A stretch of 24,301 nt of DNA, from contig JAUXFG010000049.1 of the NCBI GenBank assembly GCA_030620115.1, positions 1-24,301 of the forward strand. The letters are read 5' to 3'. Made by a program: the position numbers and the translations under genes. The first letter of the stretch is position 1. Each line of letters opens with the position of its first letter. Positions 7,427 to 14,292 of the stretch are shown here, piece by piece. Source of the DNA: Candidatus Fermentibacterota bacterium (lineage in GTDB: Bacteria; JAFGKV01). The notes under the pieces were generated by a model, which did not search any database, was not told the DNA's origin, and saw nothing but the letters and a program-made list of their open reading frames with translations.

Positions 7427-8305
7427 CTACACAAGGCCTGCAAATGCTCCGGAGCCTGGGAGCCCCTTGAAGTCAGCATTTTTCCTCGCGAGGATCTGCG
7501 CCTTTCTTGCCGCCTCACGCAGCTTCTCGCCCTTGATAAATCGCACCAAAAGGGCGGCGCCGAACACGTCGCCACAGCCTGTAGGGTCCACGGGAGTCGC
7601 GGTGGGATGGTGGGCAGGCAGGTGGCATGCCTCACCTTTTTGGCCGAGATAGACGCCGCCGCTCCCGTCTGTCACCGCAGCCCATGGGGAACCCCAAGAG
7701 GCAATTGTCTCGGCGCCCCGTAGAGGGTCTACACCCGGGAGGACCGAGGCAAGTTCCGTTCGGTTCATCTGGACCATGGTCGCCATGGCGCACCATTGGG
7801 GGGCGTCGGCATTGACTACGGGGTAGCGCAGACCAGTTGCGTCCCGCCCCAATGCCAAGCTATGGAAATCCAGCATAAGGGAATCCACCGAGGCCGCCAG
7901 TTCCTTGAACTCGGGGAGCCGTATTTCGTAGCCGGTGACCATGTTGAGGAGCACGCCGTCGCAGTGACTCACCAGCGGGAGGAGCTCACCAGCGGTCCAC
8001 GGAGGAACATGGCCCAACAGGCGTTCCCGGCGCATCTCTCCGCTGAAGTAGACTGCTTGCACCGACCAGCCGTCGCCTGGAACCGTATCCGCATGTAGTT
8101 CCACGCCCAACTGGGCGGCATGGTGCTTCACGTTAGGGAGCACCGCCTCACCAACCCTGGAGATGAAGGTTACCGAACCATGGGGACCCACAAGCTCCGC
8201 CAGCGCTGCCGCACCATAGAAGATCCCGCCCAGCCCTGTATGCCTGGACCCGTCCGCCAGGGTGTAGTAGTCCACCGGGATGTGACCGATAATGGCAATC
8301 CTCAC
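7427..8305 (-). CDS. PfkB-family carbohydrate/nucleoside kinase
   Basis: A 292-residue ribokinase-fold kinase. Visible features are the N-terminal strand RIAIIGHIPVDYY, the di-glycine substrate-lid region TGLGGIFYGAAALAEL (23-38), the nucleotide-binding MNRTEL near 180-185, and the anion hole with catalytic base DPTGCGDVFGAALL (Asp240 to Asp246). The family phosphorylates sugars, nucleosides or their analogues with ATP, and the exact substrate cannot be told here. Start is GTG 8305; an in-frame stop just upstream excludes an earlier one, and no strong ribosome binding site is seen, so it may depend on coupling with the permease gene that ends 27 bases before. That pairing suggests a purine-linked substrate such as ribose or a nucleoside (inference). 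Confidence 0.88.
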   Translation of the reverse strand: MRIAIIGHIPVDYYTLADGSRHTGLGGIFYGAAALAELVGPHGSVTFISRVGEAVLPNVKHHAAQLGVELHADTVPGDGWSVQAVYFSGEMRRERLLGHVPPWTAGELLPLVSHCDGVLLNMVTGYEIRLPEFKELAASVDSLMLDFHSLALGRDATGLRYPVVNADAPQWCAMATMVQMNRTELASVLPGVDPLRGAETIASWGSPWAAVTDGSGGVYLGQKGEACHLPAHHPTATPVDPTGCGDVFGAALLVRFIKGEKLREAARKAQILARKNADFKGLPGSGAFAGLV

Positions 8306-8332
8306 TGCGTGGTGGGCGCCTACTAGCCTGGG

Positions 8333-9658
8333 CTAGCCGTATGGATAGAAGATGTAGAACACCAGCGAGATGGCGCCCAGCACCCATGCGCCCATGCTGA
8401 CTTCCCGACTGCGACCGGTCAGCAGCTTCAAGAGCGGGTACGCCACCAGACCAGCCGTAATGCCGATGCCCAGATTATAGGTGAAGATCATCAGAGTGAT
8501 CGTGCAAAAGGCCGGAATGAGCTCGGTCATGTCGGAGAAGTCGATCTTCTTCACAGAGTTCATCATGAGAATGCCGACAATCATCAGAGCCGGGCCATAG
8601 GCGCATTTCGGAATCGCAGTCAGGATCGGGGTGAAGAACAGCGCCAGCGCGAAGAAAACGGCGGTGGTCAGGGCGGTAAGCCCCGTTCTGCCCCCTTCTT
8701 CTATGCCTGCTGCTGATTCGATGTAGCAGCCTGTGGTGGTAGTGCCGCAGCAGGCGCCAACCACCGTGGCAACGGCATCGGCCATCATGGGTTTCTCTAT
8801 CTCCGGGAGATTTCCGTCTTCATCCAGGAAGCCCGCCCGAGCACTCACGCCTATGAGAGTTCCCATGGTGTCCACAAAGTCCATGAGGAATACGGTGAGC
8901 AGGATCGGCAGGAAACCAAGGGTGAATACCTCACCGAATCGGAATTGGAAAGCAATGGGCGCCAAGGAAGGAGGTGTCGAGAAAAACCCTTGGGGAAGCG
9001 AGACGTCGGGAAGATCCACGCCCGCGTTTTTGCCGAGGCAGGCCAATACGGTGGTGCCGAGGATTCCTATGATGATGGCCCCCTTGATCTTTTTGATGAG
9101 CAGAACACTCATCACGAGAAAGGAGAAGAGCGCCAGCAGTACCTGGGGCGATGTCATCTTGCCGATGGATACGGGCACCGGCCCTACCGGCTTGACCACT
9201 ATGCCGGTATCCATCAGGCCGATGAAGGCCAAGAACAGCCCAATACCCACCACGAAGGAGTATTTCAGAGAGGGTGTGACCGCTTTGGCAAGCCAGCTTC
9301 TCAGTCTCAATGCCGTGATGAGTACGAAGAGGATTCCCCCAATAAACACCGCGGTTATTCCCGCTTGCCACGAGGCCCCCATGGCGAGCACCACGGTAAA
9401 GGCGATGAATGCGTTCTCGCCCATATAGGGTGCGATGGCGATGGGCCTGTTGGCGTAGAATGCCATGAGCGCCGTGCCCACCACGGCGGCCAGTATGGTG
9501 GCCACTGTTGACGGTCCTTTCGGGATGCCGGCAACCTCCAGGATGCCCGGATTGACCACTATGATGTACGACATGGTCAAAAAGGTCGTGAGCCCCGCAA
9601 CGAGCTCGGTTCTTGCATTCGTTCCGTGCTCTTGGAGACGAAACAGTCTTTCCCACAT
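8333..9658 (-). CDS. NCS2/AzgA-family purine base permease
   Basis: A 441-residue inner-membrane transporter of the AzgA branch of NCS2, whose characterised members (PbuG, GhxP, GhxQ, AdeP types) carry hypoxanthine, guanine or adenine by proton symport. It has about 12-14 hydrophobic segments and the family motifs APYMGENAFIAF (76-87), DFVDTMGTLIG (260-270) and TTTTGCYIESAAGIEEGG RTG (306-325). The well-conserved GTST.T.YIES segment reads GTTTTGCYIES here. ATG 9658 has AAGGAGGT at 9665-9672, seven bases upstream. The PfkB kinase follows. The substrate within purines is not predictable by eye. Confidence 0.92.
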   Translation of the reverse strand: MWERLFRLQEHGTNARTELVAGLTTFLTMSYIIVVNPGILEVAGIPKGPSTVATILAAVVGTALMAFYANRPIAIAPYMGENAFIAFTVVLAMGASWQAGITAVFIGGILFVLITALRLRSWLAKAVTPSLKYSFVVGIGLFLAFIGLMDTGIVVKPVGPVPVSIGKMTSPQVLLALFSFLVMSVLLIKKIKGAIIIGILGTTVLACLGKNAGVDLPDVSLPQGFFSTPPSLAPIAFQFRFGEVFTLGFLPILLTVFLMDFVDTMGTLIGVSARAGFLDEDGNLPEIEKPMMADAVATVVGACCGTTTTGCYIESAAGIEEGGRTGLTALTTAVFFALALFFTPILTAIPKCAYGPALMIVGILMMNSVKKIDFSDMTELIPAFCTITLMIFTYNLGIGITAGLVAYPLLKLLTGRSREVSMGAWVLGAISLVFYIFYPYG

Positions 9659-10118
9659 GCGGCCACCTCCTTGGCTCGAGTTTATGCGGGGGGTTCTTGC
9701 CGGGGTTTTCCTTCCCCATCTCCCGCACTTGTTTCAGAGTACACCTGCAGGACGGCGCAACTAGCAGCAGAATATTAGGGCGTTGGTCGCGAGGGCAATA
9801 GTTTTGGGCACGCTCAGGAATAAGTTTACATTCTTGTATCCCATCTTTATCCCGCCGTCGGCGGAGCTACACCTCCGGTGGGCACGGTCCGCCAGCTGGC
9901 GGATGCCCCTACATGGGGAGACCGAATCTGCGGCAAGTTTGTGCGCCATCACTGCGAACCCCGCGCAGTACGCGGGACTCGATGTAGCTTATTCTTGCGC
10001 TTGGTGGGAATTGCGGCTTTCATGAGCCACAGATGTGATGATACATGTGCCATGCGTGGGAGCGTCGTGCTATCTTGTCGCATGAGAAGGCCGGGGCGCC
10101 GGCGAGGTGGACTGACGC
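9659..10118. other. divergent intergenic region between permease and lipoprotein
   Basis: The left part is the leader and possible promoter of the minus-strand permease gene. The middle has G/C-rich palindromes: a perfect 16-mer tccgccagctggcgga at 9888-9903 within a cacctccggtgggcacggtc... repeat-like stretch, and a hairpin cccgcg/cgcggg at 9960-9976 with a 5-base loop. The right part, 9990-10118, should hold the promoter of the lipoprotein gene; the best I see is tgctatctt at about 10065-10075 with a poor -35, which is not convincing. No gene is supported. Confidence 0.6.
9685..9727 (-). promoter_or_regulatory. possible structured leader of the purine permease mRNA
   Basis: In the minus-strand transcript, 9722-9727 can pair with 9685-9690 (TGCGGG with CCCGCA), enclosing a second stem between 9714-9717 and 9702-9705 (GGGG with CCCC, 8-base A-rich loop). 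The structure ends about 12 bases before the ribosome binding site. It does not match the purine (xpt) riboswitch core as I know it. A possible promoter (TTGCCC, 18 bases, TATTCT) lies upstream around 9768-9797 on this strand. Confidence 0.3.
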
Positions 10119-10571
10119 ATGAATACCAATTGGGGGAACCATATGAGGATGGTCGTTGTCTTTCTTGTTTCTATCTTGCTGTTCGCGGCATGTGATTCTT
10201 CCGGAGGTGGTGGTGGCACCACGCCTGGTGAGACCGATGCTCGTATTGTGGAGTCATTCACCTGCCGTGACGTTGATGCCCAAGGGAGACCTTCAGGCAT
10301 CTCGGAGGTTTTCTACTCCGATGTGGATCAGAGGATCTATCTCTGGGTTTCGTGGAAGAATGTGCGGGATACCCACATTGCCGAGACCGTCTGGTACAAT
10401 CCGGGAGGCCATAAGGACTATGAGAGCTCCGAGGAGTTCACTTCCACCACGGGAGAACAGGTCGTATGGTTCTACTTAGCTCCCGGCAGCATGACCATGG
10501 GGCGATGGGAGGTTGAGATCTGGCTCGATAACGAATTTCATCGGAGCCATTTTTTTGTAATTGAGAATTAG
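10119..10571 (+). CDS. small secreted lipoprotein of unknown function
   Basis: A 150-residue protein with a type II signal peptide: basic/polar start, hydrophobic MVVVFLVSILLF and lipobox LFAAC with Cys25. A flexible linker DSSGGGGGTTPGETD follows, then one compact beta-rich domain (about 42-150) with alternating strands such as QRIYLWVSWKNV and TGEQVVWFYLAPG and the closing SHFFVIEN, suggesting an Ig-like fold. Asp at position +2 would mean inner-membrane retention under E. coli Lol rules, but those rules do not hold in all phyla. ATG 10119 has GAGGTGG at 10104-10110; the in-frame ATG at 10143 is the alternative and also keeps the lipobox. No family is recognised. It stands alone between two repeat-filled gaps. 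Confidence 0.75.
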   Translation: MNTNWGNHMRMVVVFLVSILLFAACDSSGGGGGTTPGETDARIVESFTCRDVDAQGRPSGISEVFYSDVDQRIYLWVSWKNVRDTHIAETVWYNPGGHKDYESSEEFTSTTGEQVVWFYLAPGSMTMGRWEVEIWLDNEFHRSHFFVIEN

Positions 10572-10964
10572 GCAGGGAATGGGGGAGGAATCTATAATCT
10601 ATAATCTGTCAATCTGAAATCTGGGGAGAAGAGGATGGGGAATTGCTGGATTGCGAATTGCTGGAATGGGTGGATGGTGGATTGGGGGATTGGGGAGGAG
10701 AGAGCGTTCAGCGTTCAGCGTTGAGATGATGGAGCAAGGAGCGAGGAGAGATTCTTCGCTCCTTGGAGTCGCTCAGAATGACAGGGGTTTGAGGCAGAAG
10801 GAGTGGAAGTGTGTGTCATTCTGAAGGAGCGGAGCGACTGAAGAATCTGGGGGGAGGGGGAAGAATGTGAAATCTGTCAATCTGGAATCTGACAATCTGA
10901 GAGGGATGGGAGCTGACAGCTGCTGTCGGAATAGCAAAACGAAAGGCGGGAATGCAGGGAGCCG
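10572..10964. other. repeat-rich gap before the pterin operon
   Basis: No gene is supported. Family-A copy 2 (10704-10854) sits in the middle, flanked on both sides by a related tract, ataatctgtcaatctgaaat at 10601-10620 and aaatctgtcaatctggaatc at 10869-10889 and onwards. A tctataatctataatct mini-tandem is at 10591-10607, and the aattgctgga motif is at 10645-10670. The promoter of the downstream operon is not evident; the only spacer free of recognisable repeats is about 10905-10960. Confidence 0.65.
10704..10854. repeat. family-A palindromic dispersed repeat, copy 2
   Basis: Nearly identical to 101-244, in the same orientation, 10.6 kb away. It differs by a 7-base insertion (aggagcgaggaga against aggaga), by acaggggttt against acagggcttt and by ctgaagg against ctgaggg. 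The inverted arms (agattcttcgctcc... and ...gcgactgaagaatct) are kept. Confidence 0.85.
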
Positions 10965-11726
10965 ATGAATGAGGTGTTTTTGCCGGGGTTGAAGAACAAG
11001 GTGGCCATTGTGACGGGGGCATCCGATCGCCTGGGGCGAGCCATGGCAGTTGCCTTGGCTCGTGAAGGCGCACGGGTCGTGATCCACTACCATGCAGCCG
11101 CGGACAAGGCTGCTGAGACGGTTGGTGAGATTGAAAAAGCGGGTGGCATGGCGGTTGCGTTCCAGGCCGATCTTCATACCCCAGAAGAGATCCCCCGGCT
11201 CTTGGAGTATGTGCTGGCGGCCTACGGAGGAGCCGACATTTTGGTCAACAATGCCGCCATGTTCGAGAAGGGTGGTATCTTGGATACGACCAGGAACAGT
11301 TGGGACCGGCAGTTCAGCCTCAATCTTCGAGCGCCCTTTTTTCTGAGCCAAGCATTCATATCGACCGGCAACGGGCGAAAGGGGCGCCATATCGTCAACA
11401 TTGCAGGGGTACGTGGGATGAGACCTGATTCGCGGCACATCGCGTACTCATTGACCAAGGCCGGGCTGATTGAGATGACCCACCTGCTGGCCCAGGCGTG
11501 TGCTCCCGAGGTGCAAGTGAACGCCATTGCTCCCGGCGCCATACTGCCCCCTCCCGGGGCGGGAGAGGCGCATCTTCAGGAGCTTGTTCCCTCGATTCCG
11601 TTGCGTAGGTCTGGGCGGGTGGACGATATTGTGCACGCACTTCTCTTTCTTCTTTCATCACCATTCTTGACGGGGGTCGTCATTCCGGTAACCGGTGGAT
11701 CTCATATGAGGGGTTTCTATGCATGA
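10965..11726 (+). CDS. pteridine-reductase-like short-chain dehydrogenase (FolM/PTR1 type)
   Basis: A 253-residue NADPH-type SDR. The cofactor motif TGASDRLG at 17-24 has the TGxxxRxG form typical of pteridine reductases (PTR1) and FolM, rather than the usual TGxxxGxG. NNAA is at 95-98, and the active-site Tyr161 and Lys165 are in HIAYSLTKAGLIEMT, which resembles the FolM sequence. The position 13 residues before Tyr161, Asp in PTR1/FolM and Ser in classical SDRs, is Gly148 (NIAG). Placement ahead of folB and folK-folE supports a role in reducing dihydro- or oxidised pterins. The gene overlaps folB by 8 bases. Its own ribosome binding site (agggag) is close and modest. A general SDR role remains possible. 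Confidence 0.8.
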   Translation: MNEVFLPGLKNKVAIVTGASDRLGRAMAVALAREGARVVIHYHAAADKAAETVGEIEKAGGMAVAFQADLHTPEEIPRLLEYVLAAYGGADILVNNAAMFEKGGILDTTRNSWDRQFSLNLRAPFFLSQAFISTGNGRKGRHIVNIAGVRGMRPDSRHIAYSLTKAGLIEMTHLLAQACAPEVQVNAIAPGAILPPPGAGEAHLQELVPSIPLRRSGRVDDIVHALLFLLSSPFLTGVVIPVTGGSHMRGFYA

Positions 11727-12096
11727 CAGGGTCGAGATAAAGGATCTGCATCTCAGAACGATCATTGGCATCAACAAGGACGAGCGACGAGATCTGCAGG
11801 ACGTACTGATCAATCTCGTGCTCTACGCCGACACAAGAATACCGGGGCTTTCCGACAATGTGGAAGATGGCCTCAACTACCGATCGGTGGTCAAAGGGAT
11901 CATAGAACTAGTAGAGGGTTCACGGTACTATCTCGTGGAGAAGCTTTGTGCCGAGATCGCGAATCTGTGTCTCGAAGATCCGGCCGTGGAGGGTGTCAAG
12001 GTGGCGGTGGAAAAGCCCGGTGCACTACGCTTTGCCCGCTCGGTAGGCGTCACCATCGAGCGTTGGAGAGACGGTGAAGAGCTCGTTGCCCAATAA
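11719..12096 (+). CDS. folB: dihydroneopterin aldolase
   Basis: FolB cleaves (or epimerises) 7,8-dihydroneopterin to 6-hydroxymethyl-7,8-dihydropterin and glycolaldehyde. The 125-residue protein has standard length and the known active-site residues at family positions: Glu22 (DER), Tyr54 (LNYRSV), Glu74 in LVEKL, and Lys99 in VEKPGALR. The [11 protein letters not shown]-type last strand is complete (RSVGVTIER, 107-115). It starts inside the end of the SDR gene with GAGGGG five bases before the ATG, and its 3' end overlaps the folK-folE start by 23 bases, so all three genes should be one message. Confidence 0.93.
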   Translation: MHDRVEIKDLHLRTIIGINKDERRDLQDVLINLVLYADTRIPGLSDNVEDGLNYRSVVKGIIELVEGSRYYLVEKLCAEIANLCLEDPAVEGVKVAVEKPGALRFARSVGVTIERWRDGEELVAQ

Positions 12097-13213
12097 GGCG
12101 TACCTGTCCCTTGGATCCAATATTGAGCCGGAACGGCATCTTGAGACGACGTTGGCCCTGCTGGAGCGATTCGGCGTGCTGCAACGGATTTCATCGGTAT
12201 ATGAGAGCGATGCAGTGGGGGAGGTCTCACAGTCACGGTTTCTCAATGTAGCCGTGCTGCTGCGAACAGCCCATAGCGCCGAATCCCTGAAAGAGCATGC
12301 CCTCTCGTGGATCGAGGAGGTATTGGGGCGGCAGAAATCCGCTGACATCAATGCTCCTCGATGCATTGACGTGGACATCACGTTGTTCAACAGGCAGGTG
12401 ACCACTGAAGCTGCCTGCCCCATTCCGGATCCGAATCTTCTTGAACACGCCTTTGTGGCAATCCCCCTGGCGGAGATTGCGCCTGATTACGTGCATCCCG
12501 TGGTGGGGCAAACCATGACACAGATCGCACAGCGCTTTGAGGGAGGGCCGGAGGTCGTGAGGATACGCGCCGATCTCTCGCTCACTCCCCCCGGAACCAG
12601 AGTGGGAGAGCCCACGGGATTGTCAAACGGTGGATTACTTGGCGGCGATGAAGGGATTCAGGAGAGTATCCGGGTGATCCTTCGCTCCATGGGCGAGGAT
12701 CCGGCGCGCGAAGGGCTCGTCCATACGCCTGATCGGATGGCAAGGATGTACGCCGAATTGACTTCGGGTTATGGCCAGGATGTCCAGCGCATCATCAATG
12801 ATGCGCTTTTCGATGTTACCTATGATGAGATGGTTATCGTGAAAGACATCGACTACTACAGTCTCTGCGAGCATCACCTTCTCCCCTTCTTCGGACGGGC
12901 CCATGTGGGCTATATTCCTGCGGACAAGGTAGTGGGCCTGAGCAAGATCCCCCGCATTGTGGAGATGTTCTCACGCCGCTTGCAGCTCCAGGAGCGGATG
13001 ACGAGGCAGATCGCCGACTGCCTGGAGGATGCGCTTTGTCCGGCGGGTGTCGCGGTAGTGATCGAGGGAACACATATGTGCTCGATCATGCGAGGCGTGA
13101 AGAAAGACAATATCAAGATGGTGACCAGCACCATGCTCGGCAGCTTTCGCGAGAACGCGAAGACCAGAGCCGAATTCATGGCTCTCCTTGGGCTCAAAAC
13201 GAGAGAGGAATAG
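12074..13213 (+). CDS. folKE: FolK-FolE fusion: HPPK domain joined to GTP cyclohydrolase I
   Basis: One 379-residue frame joins two pathway enzymes. Residues about 8-165 are 6-hydroxymethyl-dihydropterin pyrophosphokinase: [25 protein letters not shown] and the metal-binding [10 protein letters not shown] (Asp99, Asp101). After a ~25-residue linker, residues about 192-375 are GTP cyclohydrolase I with zinc ligands Cys265 and His268 in CEHH and Cys336 in HMCSIMRG; the 71-residue spacing equals that of E. coli Cys110/Cys181. GCH1 opens the pterin pathway with GTP; HPPK acts three steps later, just before dihydropteroate synthase. In the kinase half the usual ATP-contacting His/Arg pair reads Asp119 and His125. 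The GTG start overlaps folB; TTG 12086 is an alternative. No stop or frameshift separates the halves. Confidence 0.92.
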   Translation: MKSSLPNKAYLSLGSNIEPERHLETTLALLERFGVLQRISSVYESDAVGEVSQSRFLNVAVLLRTAHSAESLKEHALSWIEEVLGRQKSADINAPRCIDVDITLFNRQVTTEAACPIPDPNLLEHAFVAIPLAEIAPDYVHPVVGQTMTQIAQRFEGGPEVVRIRADLSLTPPGTRVGEPTGLSNGGLLGGDEGIQESIRVILRSMGEDPAREGLVHTPDRMARMYAELTSGYGQDVQRIINDALFDVTYDEMVIVKDIDYYSLCEHHLLPFFGRAHVGYIPADKVVGLSKIPRIVEMFSRRLQLQERMTRQIADCLEDALCPAGVAVVIEGTHMCSIMRGVKKDNIKMVTSTMLGSFRENAKTRAEFMALLGLKTREE

Positions 13214-13223
13214 ACCGTCATAA

Positions 13224-13370
13224 CCGTTCAGAGGTTCAGAGGTTCAGGGTTGATGGGTTCAGGGTTCAAGGTTCAGAGGTTCGAGGGTTTGGGCCAAAGA
13301 GAAGGCAACCCTGCCTCCGGCCCATGGGGCCTACGGCCCGGCGGGAACGTGGAACCCTGAACCTCTGAAC
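13224..13370. repeat. GTTCAG-tract inverted repeat
   Basis: Tandem gttcagagg/gttcaggg units run 13224-13290. The 18-mer at 13234-13251 (gttcagaggttcagggtt) is the exact reverse complement of 13353-13370, with about 100 bases between. Sister tracts lie at 1914-1935 and, in the opposite orientation, 16160-16197. Each starts near the end of a gene or in the middle of a gap. Confidence 0.75.
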
Positions 13371-13439
13371 GCCTACAGAATCTCTTTTACGATTCCCCAC
13401 ATTCCAATAGGGTGTGCACGTCGTGCTCCCCGAGGGGTA

Positions 13440-13640
13440 GGGGGAGCGCGACATTCCCTCATTTTCTTGCCTCCTGCATTGCACTTGGTCGACCTCCTCA
13501 ATATCGCGCTGACGCAGCACATGGAATGCATCTCCGATGAATTTCGCGTGACCGCGTTCGCGATAGGCAACGGTGGCACCCTGGAAGCTCGACGATCACC
13601 TCCGGCTCTGCAGCGATCTCTGGTGAGAAATGCAGGCTAG
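13440..13640 (-). pseudogene. possible decayed gene remnant, family unknown
   Basis: On the minus strand one frame gives ...SPEIAAEPEVIVEL (about 13589-13630) and, after a one-frame jump, QGATVAYRERGHAKFIGDAF and then HVLRQRDIEEVDQV (about 13480-13583). The pieces read like ordinary globular protein, unlike the repeats around them, and join smoothly if a single base is lost or gained near 13583. There is no intact start and the far end runs into low-complexity sequence. I do not recognise the family; it may be chance. Confidence 0.25.
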
Positions 13641-13930
13641 AATGAGCTCCAGGCTGAGCGCTCGTTCTGTCCTCTATCTATACACGCGTATTTTCTGTGC
13701 AGAATGTGCCATTCGAAGTTTTGTTTTTTTGTTGGTGCCGCTACCGCGGACGCGGCGGAGCGCGTCCCGCCAGCGGAAAAACGTAGACATCCATCTCTGG
13801 AGGGCCATGCTCCGTCATGGCCATAGTTGGTGCCGCTACCCGCCAGTCGTCGGGACCATTCAGGGAAGGAACTTGCTTCGGACCCGACGAAGCTCGGGAC
13901 AGAGTTTTGGGAGGAATTTTCGGGAAAATC

Positions 13931-14094
13931 GACGAGGCTCCCGATGAAGTTCCCGACGAGGTTCTTGGGACGAGGAAGGGGAAGGATTTTGGAGGGGAAG
14001 AGGAAAACATCCAACATCGAACATTCGACATCGAACGTCGAAGTTTGGAGAGGAGGACGGGGAAGTTCGGGACGAAGTTCGAGACGAAGTTTTG
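13931..14094. repeat. two blocks of 12-bp imperfect tandem repeats
   Basis: Block one: gacgaggctccc, gatgaagttccc, gacgaggttctt (13931-13966). Block two: ggggaagttcgg, gacgaagttcga, gacgaagttttg (14059-14094). They share the consensus gacgaagttccc. A 12-base period keeps reading frame (Asp-Glu-Val-Pro in one frame), but no gene around them is convincing. Confidence 0.6.
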
Positions 14095-14130
14095 GGTCAG
14101 GGAGTAGGAGATGAGCGAGGCAATGGAGTT

Positions 14131-14156
14131 GTTGGGTTACGCTGTGCTAACCCAAC
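14131..14156. repeat. GTTGGGTTA...TAACCCAAC hairpin element
   Basis: Arms 14131-14139 and 14148-14156 pair perfectly (9 bp) around cgctgtgc, and cctacg follows. This matches the GTTGGGTT...AACCCAACCTACG element repeated between genes in many cyanobacteria and proteobacteria. Confidence 0.7.
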
Positions 14157-14263
14157 CTACGGGTCTGATTCCCGCCTATGGTAAGCGCTCATCAGAGTGC
14201 GGGTTAGGGTCAAACCTCTGGTCGGTATCTCCATTCGATCCAGGAAAGGAAGTGAGATCCTTG

Positions 14264-14292
14264 TTGCCATTAGGCACACGTTGTGCTATTAT
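14264..14292 (+). promoter_or_regulatory. sigma70-type promoter of the toxin-antitoxin operon
   Basis: TTGCCA (14264-14269), a 17-base spacer, and TATTAT (14287-14292) preceded by TGC, an extended -10. Transcription would be expected to start at about 14299-14300, that is, on the first base of the toxin ATG. No ribosome binding site precedes that ATG. Confidence 0.6.

Noticed and set aside
8931-9728. 265-residue minus-strand frame overlapping the permease
   Set aside because: It is out of frame with the permease motifs, rich in His/Arg/Gly and has no family signal.
13630-13947. 105-residue plus-strand ORF in the folate-to-toxin gap
   Set aside because: It runs through repeat fragments, has very high Arg/Ser content and no ribosome site.
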